Shown one piece after another: positions 51,913 through 59,707 of a stretch of DNA of 64,000 bases. The stretch spans positions 1 through 64,000 of the forward strand of contig NZ_JAVFVU010000028.1 in assembly GCF_030929615.1 (NCBI RefSeq), written 5' to 3'. Every line of letters begins with the position of its first letter. Positions within the stretch are counted from its first letter, which is position 1. A model generated the notes under the pieces. That model did not search any database and had not been told where the DNA came from. It saw only the letters and a list, made by a program, of their open reading frames with translations. This stretch comes from Dyadobacter sp. LHD-138. GTDB lineage: Bacteria; Bacteroidota; Bacteroidia; Cytophagales; Spirosomataceae. A program made the translations under genes and the position numbers.

Positions 51913-52574
51913 TGTCCTCAGCGAGAAATAACATTTTAAAAAGAATAGAAATGGCATTGGGAAAAAGCACCGGGGCTCCTTTTCCCGATCATTTGCAAAC
52001 CCCGTTTTCATTCCAAAATAATGCGCATGATCTTAGGGCACTCTTTACAAAAGAATTTACGGCACTCGATGGACAAGTTTTTCTTTGCAGAGGAAAACCA
52101 GAACTGATCGAAAATATCGCCAAACTGGCTGCTGAGAAAAACTGGACCAACATAATTTGCAAGACACCGGCTTTGGTAAATGACATGCAATTCCATCTGC
52201 TCCCCTCTGTCAATAATAGTACGGATGAAGAAGCCGAGGCAGGAATTACGGATTGCGAATGTCTCGTGGCGCGAACAGGAACCGTCGTACTAAGTGCCGC
52301 GCAGGCTTCCGGAAGATTGCTCCCGGTTTATTCTCCGGTTCATTTGATCATTGCTTCGGTAGATGACCTTGTGTTTGATATTGGCGATGCACTCAAACGA
52401 GTGGAAAACAAGTACAGCGGCCAACTGCCTTCCGCCATCTTTTTTGCTTCGGGACCAAGCCGTACGGCGGACATCGAAAAAAGACTGGTACTTGGCGTAC
52501 ACGGGCCTAAAGAGGTTTATTTGTTTCTGATGGATAACGATTTAAAACAGCCGAAATACCCGGATACACTATGA
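51912..52574 (+). CDS. lutC: Lactate utilization protein LutC (LUD domain)
   Basis: A 220-residue LUD-domain protein, the third subunit of the LutABC complex. Typical motifs are GITDCECLVARTGTVVLSA (about 115-133) and FASGPSRTADIEKRLVLGVHGPKEV (about 178-202). It has no Fe-S cysteines of its own. The ATG overlaps the terminal base of a 105-bp element, so no Shine-Dalgarno site is possible in the usual place other than element sequence. The stop overlaps the start of lutA by 4 bp (ATGA), so the two are coupled. Confidence 0.92.
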   Translation: MSSARNNILKRIEMALGKSTGAPFPDHLQTPFSFQNNAHDLRALFTKEFTALDGQVFLCRGKPELIENIAKLAAEKNWTNIICKTPALVNDMQFHLLPSVNNSTDEEAEAGITDCECLVARTGTVVLSAAQASGRLLPVYSPVHLIIASVDDLVFDIGDALKRVENKYSGQLPSAIFFASGPSRTADIEKRLVLGVHGPKEVYLFLMDNDLKQPKYPDTL

Positions 52575-53284
52575 AAGTACAGCTTTTTGTTCCCTGTTTT
52601 ATCGACCAGATTTATCCGCAGACTGCGCTGAATACGATAAAAGTTTTAGAGAAAGCCGGATGTGAGGTCTCCTACAATCCGAACCAAACCTGTTGTGGGC
52701 AACCTGCCTACAATGCGGGTTACTGGGACGAATGCCGTCCCGTAGCCCGGAAATTTCTGGACGACTTCAATGCCCCCGAATATATTGTAGCGCCCGGCGG
52801 ATCCTGTGTTGGTTTTGTCCGTAATCATTATGACAAACTCTTTCCCGATAAAAATATGTCACAAAATACTACGCAAAAACGCATGTATGAGTTAACCGAG
52901 TTTCTGACAGAAATACTCCACATTGATAATATGGGGGCATCTTTTCCCGGCACGGCAACCTATCACGATGCCTGTGGTGCTTTGCGGGAATGTGGCATAA
53001 AGGCTCCTCCCCGAGCGCTTTTAACCAACGTACAAGGATTAGAGTTAATAGAAACCGACGATTGCGAAGTTTGCTGCGGCTTTGGCGGCACTTTCGCTGT
53101 AAAATATGAATTCATATCAAGTGGTATGGCAGAGCAAAAAGTGCAGCACGCGCAAAAAAAAGGAGTAGAGTATATTATCTCAACAGATCACTCTTGTCTT
53201 TTACACTTAGATGGTTACATCAAAAAACACTTAATTCCCATTAAAACCGCGCACATTGCCGATGTTTTGGCAAGCGGATGGTAA
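52571..53284 (+). CDS. lutA: Lactate utilization protein LutA (CCG-domain Fe-S protein)
   Basis: A 237-residue LutA/YkgE subunit with two cysteine-rich CCG domains: VSYNPNQTCCGQPAYNAGYW near residues 34-53 and CEVCCGFGG starting at Cys165. These bind Fe-S clusters like the heterodisulfide-reductase CCG motif and form the catalytic partner in lactate oxidation. The TAA stop is the first three bases of the next 105-bp element. The operon is followed by a sugar porter. Confidence 0.93.
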   Translation: MKVQLFVPCFIDQIYPQTALNTIKVLEKAGCEVSYNPNQTCCGQPAYNAGYWDECRPVARKFLDDFNAPEYIVAPGGSCVGFVRNHYDKLFPDKNMSQNTTQKRMYELTEFLTEILHIDNMGASFPGTATYHDACGALRECGIKAPPRALLTNVQGLELIETDDCEVCCGFGGTFAVKYEFISSGMAEQKVQHAQKKGVEYIISTDHSCLLHLDGYIKKHLIPIKTAHIADVLASGW

Positions 53285-53386
53285 GTAGCGGTTGGCAATT
53301 AGCTATATGCGATTAGCTCAGTAACCGAATGATTAATAGCTTATTATAAAAATCAATAATATAAACTAATTTTTCAATACTACTTA
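53282..53386 (+). repeat. 105-bp intergenic element, copy E
   Basis: It begins with the TAA stop codon of lutA and ends 55 bp before the sugar porter ATG, in sense with it. Ends are TAAGTAG and CTACTTA. An insertion at a TA inside a TAA-forming context would leave the stop intact, as is seen. Confidence 0.9.
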
Positions 53387-53441
53387 ATTGAGTCCAAGTA
53401 TACGTGTGAATTAATTTTTAGACCCTTAAAATCATTTTCAT

Positions 53442-54875
53442 ATGACGCCCATTCCCCAAAATGCTGAAAATTCAACCACATCAGAAGAAAACACCCAATA
53501 CATTTATTTCATTTCAATCGTGGCCGCAGTGGGCGGATTGCTATTCGGGTATGACACGGCCGTCATTGCAGGAGCCATTGGATTTCTTCAGATCAAGTTT
53601 GATTTATCACCTGCCATGACCGGGTGGGCAGCATCGAGCGCCATTTGGGGATGCGTCATCGGAGCGATCTTTGCCGGGCATTTGAGTGACCGGTTTGGCC
53701 GGAAGAAAATATTGCTACTCAGTGCCGTATTATTCGCCGTATCGTCCATAGGATCAGCCATTCCTGAAAACTTAACGGAATTCGTACTCGCCAGATTCAT
53801 TGGCGGACTCGGTGTTGGCGCTGCTTCGATATTATCTCCGTTGTACATTTCAGAAATTTCACCTGCTAAAATACGCGGCACATTGGTAACGCTCTATCAG
53901 GTAGCCATCGTGGTCGGTATAAACCTGATCTATGCGATCAATTATTTAATAGCCGGCATGGGCGATGAAACCTGGAACATCCATACCGGGTGGCGTTATA
54001 TGGTTGGTTCGGAAATTGTTCCTTCCGTTTTATTCTTCTTCCTGCTTTTACTTGTCCCGGAAAGTCCACGCTGGTTAGCAAAAAAAGGAAATGAAGCATT
54101 GGCCCTCTCTATTTTGAATAAAATAAATGGCGAAAGAAAAGGGGCTATCATTTTACGGGAAATCAACGAAACGCTCAATGAAGAGCAGGGAACATTTTTT
54201 GAACTTTTCAAACCGGGTTTGCGCAAGGCTATGATTATTGGCATGATGCTGGCGATTTTTTCACAAATCACAGGAATCAATTCAATCATATATTATGCCC
54301 CGGAAATATTCAAGAGTGCAGGATTTGGCACAGAATCCGCTTTCATGCAAACGATCATCATCGGCATGATCATCACCTTATTCACTTTTGTTGCGGCTGT
54401 GCTCATCGACAAATTAGGAAGGCGCAAATTACTGCTATGGGGCGTATCCGGCATGACCATTTCCTTATGCGCAATAGGCCTTGTTTATCACTGCAATTGG
54501 ACTGGCGGCGTATGGTTACTGGTATCCATCCTTTGCTTCATTGCCTGTTTTGGCGCTTCTCTGGGCCCTATTCCATGGGTTATTATGTCTGAAATTTTCC
54601 CAAACAGGACGCGGGGATTAGCCATGTCAGCATCCGTTCTGCTTTTATGGCTATCGATTGTCGCCATCACGCAATTCTTCCCCATGCTGCTGGAAGCCAT
54701 TGGCGGGGCCTACACTTATTGGTTATTCATGGTAAACGCCATCATTCTGCTTGTTTTTATATGGAAAGCAATTCCGGAAACAAAAGGAAGGTCGCTGGAA
54801 GAAATAGAAAAGGGCTGGAAGAAAAACAGCAATGAGGATAGCCGGAAAGCAATTTTTGAGGGTATTGAAAACTAG
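53442..54875 (+). CDS. Sugar porter family MFS transporter
   Basis: A 477-residue 12-helix sugar/H+ symporter of the XylE/GLUT family. Motifs: GYDTAVIAGAIGF in helix 1, DRFGRKKILL, PESPRWLAKKGN after helix 6, the QITGINSIIYYAPEIF signature in helix 7, and PETKGRSLEEIE at the end. The substrate is a monosaccharide; XylE-like proteins take xylose, but fucose, rhamnose or mannose are possible here. It sits between lutA and the lactonase and SDR genes on one strand, so it probably imports the sugar they oxidise. Confidence 0.91.
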   Translation: MTPIPQNAENSTTSEENTQYIYFISIVAAVGGLLFGYDTAVIAGAIGFLQIKFDLSPAMTGWAASSAIWGCVIGAIFAGHLSDRFGRKKILLLSAVLFAVSSIGSAIPENLTEFVLARFIGGLGVGAASILSPLYISEISPAKIRGTLVTLYQVAIVVGINLIYAINYLIAGMGDETWNIHTGWRYMVGSEIVPSVLFFFLLLLVPESPRWLAKKGNEALALSILNKINGERKGAIILREINETLNEEQGTFFELFKPGLRKAMIIGMMLAIFSQITGINSIIYYAPEIFKSAGFGTESAFMQTIIIGMIITLFTFVAAVLIDKLGRRKLLLWGVSGMTISLCAIGLVYHCNWTGGVWLLVSILCFIACFGASLGPIPWVIMSEIFPNRTRGLAMSASVLLLWLSIVAITQFFPMLLEAIGGAYTYWLFMVNAIILLVFIWKAIPETKGRSLEEIEKGWKKNSNEDSRKAIFEGIEN

Positions 54876-54923
54876 AAAAGTATGGATACATACAGTATCA
54901 TATCAGTAACCAAGAGGATTTAA

Positions 54924-55781
54924 ATGATGGAGGAATTCAAAAAAAATATTGCTTTGTTTGCCGACGGTCTTGACCATCCTGAGTGTATTGCCGTACATGT
55001 CGATGGTTCCGTATGGGCGGGCGGAGAGGCAGGACAAGTCTATCGCATCCATGCCAATGGAGGCGAATGGGAAGAAGTAGCCAATACCGGCGGATTTATT
55101 TTAGGCATAGCATTTAGTCCGGGTTGCGAATGGCTTGCCGTTTGCGATTCGGCCGGCAAATGTGTGTGGAAAATGGATCCTGAAACCTTTAAGCTGGATC
55201 TATTCAGCAAGGGCTGCGCATCCCACCCGTTTAACATTCCCAATTACCCTGTGTTTGATTCAGCAGGAAATCTGTATGTATCTGAAAGTGGCGAATTCAA
55301 TAAGGTTACCGGGAAAATACTGAAATTTTCGACTGATGGCCGGGGCGAAGTCTGGCATGCAGGCCCTTTCAGTTTTACCAACGGGATGGCGCTGGGCAAG
55401 GACGGAAAGTACCTGTATCTCGTATGTTCCTGGTTACCCGGTGTTGAAAGAATAAACATCAGCAACGATGGCTCAGCCGGAGCCAGAGAGGTATATTGCA
55501 CGATGCCGCGAACGGTGCCCGATGGTATCGCCTTCGATCAGGATGAAAATCTATATGTTTCCTGCTATACCCCGAATGCGATTTATAAGGTCTCGAAAGA
55601 CCGGGTATCCACTTTACTGGTCGAAGACTGGGAAGCGCATACCTTGTCCAATCCCACCAATATCGCATTTGGCGGTGATAATATGGATCAGCTTTTTACG
55701 GCTAACCTGGGAAGATGGCACATTAATAAAATTGATTTAGGGATAAAAGGATTGCCGCTGGTTTCTCACCAAAATATATAA
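54924..55781 (+). CDS. SMP-30/gluconolactonase family sugar lactonase
   Basis: A 285-residue six-bladed propeller of the SMP-30/LRE family. The opening GLDHPECIAVHVDGSVWAGGEAG carries the metal-binding Glu, and FTNGMALGKDGKYLYLV and TVPDGIAFDQDENLYVSCY hold the Asn/Asp ligands. It hydrolyses an aldonolactone made by the SDR next to it. Two adjacent ATGs could start it. The gap to the SDR start is 3 bp, so both belong to one operon. Confidence 0.88.
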   Translation: MMEEFKKNIALFADGLDHPECIAVHVDGSVWAGGEAGQVYRIHANGGEWEEVANTGGFILGIAFSPGCEWLAVCDSAGKCVWKMDPETFKLDLFSKGCASHPFNIPNYPVFDSAGNLYVSESGEFNKVTGKILKFSTDGRGEVWHAGPFSFTNGMALGKDGKYLYLVCSWLPGVERINISNDGSAGAREVYCTMPRTVPDGIAFDQDENLYVSCYTPNAIYKVSKDRVSTLLVEDWEAHTLSNPTNIAFGGDNMDQLFTANLGRWHINKIDLGIKGLPLVSHQNI

Positions 55782-55784
55782 CAA

Positions 55785-56555
55785 ATGAGCTTTGAAAATA
55801 AAACGATCGTAATAACCGGTGGAGCAAAAGGCATAGGAAGAGCCTGTGTCGAATTATTCCATAGCCAAAAAGCGAATGTCGTTATACTCGATGTAGATGC
55901 TGATCAGGGCACGGCCCTTGCGAATCAACTGGGTGAACGCGCTTGCTTTATTCTTACGGACGTGTCCAAAGAAAGTGATGTGATAGCGGCTGTTGAACAA
56001 ATAAAAAGCCTTTTCGGTGCTATTGATATATTGCTGAATAATGCAGCCGTTCAATATTTCTCTACCGTTACGGGTAGTACGCTGGAAGCGTGGGACCAAA
56101 CCTTTGCTATAAACGTAAGGGGCGGATTTCTTTGTGCCAAATACATGATCCCCTCCATGCAGGCGAAGGGAAAAGGGGTGATCATCAATATGTCCAGTGT
56201 GCAGGCATTTGTAACCCAGCGGCAGGTGGCGGCCTACGCAACCACCAAAGCGGCCCAGGTTGCACTTACCCGCAGTATTGCCATTGATTACGCGCCAACC
56301 ATCCGCTGTGTAGCCATTTGCCCGGGTAGCGTAGATACGCCTTTACTGAGAGACCTGGCGAGTCAATCGCCGGATCCGGCTGCTGTTATCAAAGAATGCG
56401 AAGATATGCACCTGATGAAAAGGGTGGCTGATCCTTTGGAAATTGCCGAATTTGTATCCTATCTGGCCAGTGACAAAGCCGCTTTCATAACCGGTCAGGC
56501 TTTCCGTATCGATGGCGGGCTGGGTATTATGATTCAGGGATCGAAGCAGGAATAG
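55785..56555 (+). CDS. SDR family NAD(P)-dependent oxidoreductase
   Basis: A 256-residue classical short-chain dehydrogenase. TGGAKGIGRA binds the nucleotide (about residues 11-20), NNAAVQ follows near 86, and the catalytic set is Ser in NMSSVQA (about 138), Tyr151 and Lys155 (YATTK). Asp (VDADQ) after beta-2 suggests NAD(H). With the lactonase and sugar porter it fits the first step of an oxidative sugar pathway (L-fucose/L-rhamnose-type dehydrogenase) or the later 2-keto-3-deoxy-L-fuconate dehydrogenase; sequence alone does not choose. Confidence 0.89.
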   Translation: MSFENKTIVITGGAKGIGRACVELFHSQKANVVILDVDADQGTALANQLGERACFILTDVSKESDVIAAVEQIKSLFGAIDILLNNAAVQYFSTVTGSTLEAWDQTFAINVRGGFLCAKYMIPSMQAKGKGVIINMSSVQAFVTQRQVAAYATTKAAQVALTRSIAIDYAPTIRCVAICPGSVDTPLLRDLASQSPDPAAVIKECEDMHLMKRVADPLEIAEFVSYLASDKAAFITGQAFRIDGGLGIMIQGSKQE

Positions 56556-56576
56556 GTGGTTTTATGTGGACTTATG

Positions 56577-56609
56577 TGGCATATTTCATAGGGGATATGC
56601 CATTTTTTT
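56577..56609 (+). terminator. Intrinsic terminator of the lut-sugar operon
   Basis: Eight-bp arms TGGCATAT (56577-56584) and ATATGCCA (56595-56602) followed by seven T (56603-56609), 22 bp after the SDR stop. Confidence 0.85.
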
Positions 56610-56756
56610 GTACGGTCTTCCTGATTTAACGGATGTGTCATATACAGGAATAAGTTTGCTGACAACTAAAAATGACGGCAACAATGACAAGTGAGCAGGA
56701 GATGTACAATCGTTTAATTTATCCCAATGTTATGATCGGCAATCAACTTTTTAATC

Positions 56757-56764
56757 TACTTTTG
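56757..56764 (+). promoter_or_regulatory. Bacteroidota -7 element before the acyltransferase gene
   Basis: TACTTTTG matches the consensus TAnnTTTG exactly and ends 8 bases before the ATG at 56773. The expected start site would give a nearly leaderless mRNA. No clear -33 TTTG is found at the right distance, so the element may be weak. Confidence 0.45.
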
Positions 56765-56772
56765 CCGACTGT

Positions 56773-57873
56773 ATGACAAAAAATTTATCAATAATAGAAA
56801 CCCATAGAAGAAATAATTTCGATTTTCTCAGGTTGTTATTTGCTGGCTGTGTGATCATTACACACGCATACCCATTGACGGGTTCTCAGGAATGCGATTG
56901 GTTGTGCCAGATCACCAAGGGGCAATATACATTCTCGTGGATTGCCGTGAGAGGTTTTTTTGTAATCAGCGGTTATCTCATTTTTCAAAGCCTGGAAAGA
57001 TCAAGAGATCTGGCTGATTTTTACTGGAAAAGGATTTTAAGACTCTTCCCAGCCCTGGCTGTGGTACTTATTCTGACCGTGGTGCTCGGCCCTTTTGTGT
57101 ACGAAAATGATACGGCCTATTTGCTGAATAAAAGGGTCAGGACATATATTCCCAACAATCTGCGCCTTTACACACTTCAATACGAGATTCCAGGTATATT
57201 TGAACACAATCCACACAAGTCTGCCATAAATGGTTCGCTATGGACAATTCCATTCGAGTTCACGATGTATATAGCCGTGTCGCTGCTGTTTTTTATAAAA
57301 AGCAAACGCGTACCCGTCATACTGATTTTGGCCTTCATTTATTTGCTTCTTGCCAAGCTGGACGTTCTCAATTTTAAGGAGATCCAGAAATGGAATTTCT
57401 TCATACTTGACTGGTACCTGATTGAGCTTGGCGTTTATTTTGCTGCGGGATCACTTCTTGCGGCTGCCCGAATGGCTGATATTCCACCACGTTATTTAAC
57501 GATGATATTGATTCTTTCGTTGGGCGTATTCGTCTTTTCCACCGGACAACCCATTTTCTCCTTTGCCAGCGTTACATTGCTTCCAATGATCGTGCTGAGC
57601 ATGGGACTACTCCCGGTTTATGGTATTAGCAGTGTTGCAAAACACTTGGGCGACCTTTCTTATGGCATTTACATATATGGATTTCCTGTACAGCAAACGC
57701 TGGTATACTATTTCGGAATGAATCCCATAAGCCTCATTTTTATGAGTCTTATCATTTCTGCAATGCTGGCTTACCTTTCGTGGCATCTCATCGAAGCACC
57801 AGCATTAAAACTGAAAAACCTAAAACCGATTCCCATGCTTATTCAGAGAACGCGGGGGATCATTGGACGTTAA
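56773..57873 (+). CDS. Acyltransferase 3 family membrane protein
   Basis: A 366-residue integral membrane acyltransferase of the OafA/NodX/NolL type, with about ten hydrophobic helices. FDFLRLLFAGCVIITHAYPL carries the conserved His in helix 1 and RGFFVISGYLIFQSL the F-F-x-x-S-G-Y motif; FYWKRILRLFPAL is the conserved Arg loop. Such enzymes transfer acetyl or other acyl groups to sugars of surface polysaccharides. It follows the operon terminator and has its own promoter. The convergent gene is on the other strand 28 bp away. Confidence 0.9.
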   Translation: MTKNLSIIETHRRNNFDFLRLLFAGCVIITHAYPLTGSQECDWLCQITKGQYTFSWIAVRGFFVISGYLIFQSLERSRDLADFYWKRILRLFPALAVVLILTVVLGPFVYENDTAYLLNKRVRTYIPNNLRLYTLQYEIPGIFEHNPHKSAINGSLWTIPFEFTMYIAVSLLFFIKSKRVPVILILAFIYLLLAKLDVLNFKEIQKWNFFILDWYLIELGVYFAAGSLLAAARMADIPPRYLTMILILSLGVFVFSTGQPIFSFASVTLLPMIVLSMGLLPVYGISSVAKHLGDLSYGIYIYGFPVQQTLVYYFGMNPISLIFMSLIISAMLAYLSWHLIEAPALKLKNLKPIPMLIQRTRGIIGR

Positions 57874-57901
57874 CCTAAAAATCCTTAAATCAAAAACAGT
57901 A

Positions 57902-59239
57902 TTACCTCATTTTCCTAAATGCAACCAAAGGACAAGCCACCGTGGTGAGGTAGATTGGATTCTGCGTATAGGTGCCTTGGTTAAAGCATTCATAGGGTGC
58001 GCCAAAATTACCTCCCTTTCGGTAATCATTGGTTTTGAGATCTTCCATAAATTCATTGGCCAATGCTTTGGCAGACGTCGGGTCAACCTGGTTGATCGCA
58101 TAGCAAACCCATCCCGTAGGCGTTCCCCAGTAAGCGCCATTTTGGTAGGTATTTTTAGCCGAGAGAGACACTTCCCAGGCCGTTTTTTCATTGTAATCGT
58201 CGGTGGTCAGTATATGCCGGACATTGCCTTTATAGCTTAACGTGCCGGCTTTATAGGCCTTGGCAAGCATACTGGAGGCTTTACTCAGATTTTCTCCTTC
58301 AAGCATGCCCAGGTAAACAGCCAAAGCGGTGGACCAGACGTCCGCCTGCTTACTTTTCCCTGTTGAAGCCATCAGCATACCTCTATTGTCCATAAACAAT
58401 TTGGGTAAGGTCTCCTTGATTGTAGAAGCGATCTGCCGGTATTTTCCTGCATCATTGCTTTTTATCCGTTGCAGCATTTCTGACAACTCCATGGCAGCCC
58501 GGTATTTTAGAATGGACGGAAAGCAAAGATTGCCCGTAATCGCCTGCGCGTCTCTGAAACCAAAATCAACGCCCCGAATCGCTTCCGTAGCCTTCACAAT
58601 ATGATTCGTCACATCAGACGGAGGGACATGAAATGACGTTTTTAGCCGGTCAATTAATCGGGTTCCATTTGCTTCTTTCAATAATATTTTATAGTCTCCG
58701 GTCTGTTTTACGTAATAATGGGCCATGTGGACGAAATAAAACTGGTCGCAATAAGGCGGCAGCATTCCCCAATCAGGTGTCCCCTGCCCTTCATAGCTGT
58801 AAGTACCCGGAAAGTAAATGGGTTTGCCGTCATCGATCCGCACATGATCAGCAATAGCCCCGTAAGGAACCAGACTTCCTCCTTTTGTAATCCAGGCCTG
58901 GTCGCTTTGTGTTGAAGCCGTCAGCATCAGCATGTGCAGCTGTTCTTTCCTGGGAACAAGTCCCGTTTCAAGGGACATGGCATAATCCCGGATCCAGAAT
59001 GACGGGTAAGCATCTCTCCCACCGGGTCTTATTAAAGTTTCCCCTGTTTTATTCGAACCGAATTCTTTTGAAATAAATTGGTCGGGATGGATACGGGAGG
59101 CTTCCAGTACATCTTTGGTCATTCCTTCAAGAAAGATAAGATCTCCATTTGACAAAAATGATCCAGGCTTTGCCCTCTGCGCAAAACCAACGGAAACCGT
59201 GAGCAACTGGATAAGTATGAACGATTTTAAGTATTTCAT
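57902..59239 (-). CDS. Secreted putative six-hairpin glycosidase-like protein
   Basis: A 445-residue exported protein (signal FILIQLLTVSVGFAQ). It is mostly helical, with aromatic/acidic segments suited to an (alpha/alpha)6 barrel: RDAYPSFWIRDYAMSLETG near residue 75, DWGMLPPYCDQFYFVHMAHYY near 157, and YWGTPTGWVCYAINQV with FGAPYECFNQG toward the end. These are reminiscent of GH63/GH37/YgjK-type glycosidases or bacterial debranching enzymes, but no family motif is exact. It probably cuts glycan in the periplasm. It shares the strand of susD/susC and lies 0.5 kb downstream of susD. Confidence 0.7.
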   Translation of the reverse strand: MKYLKSFILIQLLTVSVGFAQRAKPGSFLSNGDLIFLEGMTKDVLEASRIHPDQFISKEFGSNKTGETLIRPGGRDAYPSFWIRDYAMSLETGLVPRKEQLHMLMLTASTQSDQAWITKGGSLVPYGAIADHVRIDDGKPIYFPGTYSYEGQGTPDWGMLPPYCDQFYFVHMAHYYVKQTGDYKILLKEANGTRLIDRLKTSFHVPPSDVTNHIVKATEAIRGVDFGFRDAQAITGNLCFPSILKYRAAMELSEMLQRIKSNDAGKYRQIASTIKETLPKLFMDNRGMLMASTGKSKQADVWSTALAVYLGMLEGENLSKASSMLAKAYKAGTLSYKGNVRHILTTDDYNEKTAWEVSLSAKNTYQNGAYWGTPTGWVCYAINQVDPTSAKALANEFMEDLKTNDYRKGGNFGAPYECFNQGTYTQNPIYLTTVACPLVAFRKMR

Positions 59240-59373
59240 GAGGTTGTATTGACTAATTCAAAAAGATAACTTACTGTTTGGCAAAAGATCATGTTTATTT
59301 CCTGTATGTTTTGAAAACACAGGTCTGTTCCGATTCTCTACCCGAAGATAATTTAATCGGTCATATCAATACC

Positions 59374-59550
59374 ACGAAACGTCCCTACGGAACGAAAACC
59401 AGATCGATCTATCCTCACCTCTACCAACGAAATGTCCCGATGGGATAAGGATATTTCGGTATTTTTGTTCCCATAGGAACATTTCGTTGGCGGTCCGCCG
59501 CGCGGTAGCAATGATATTGAAATTGTAAAATATCGTTCCTTAGGAATGGC
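59374..59550. repeat. REP-like palindrome cluster
   Basis: The core is a palindrome CCAACGAAATGTCCC (from 59424) against its mirrored form ending AACATTTCGTTGG (59490). Around it lie related words, such as CGAAACGTCCCTACGG near 59376 and CGTTCCTTAGGAA near 59534. They occupy the 468-bp gap between susD and the six-hairpin gene and resemble the GGGA-type Bacteroidota REPs. No other feature was seen in the gap. Confidence 0.75.
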
Positions 59551-59707
59551 TGGTGGTGTTGGCTCCAGTTAGTCGCAGTATCCAGACCGCCCGACGACCG
59601 GCCCGGTAGCCCCGGGTGTCATGCGGTCTCAGGCCCCTACATATGAATAACATCCTTTGGAGGTCAATTGAATCATAACCACCGAGAAAATGAAGCGCTT
59701 ACGGCCG

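Noticed and set aside
59374..59550. Palindromes as a CRISPR array
   Set aside because: Repeat words vary in length and spacing and are palindromic; no cas genes occur in the window.
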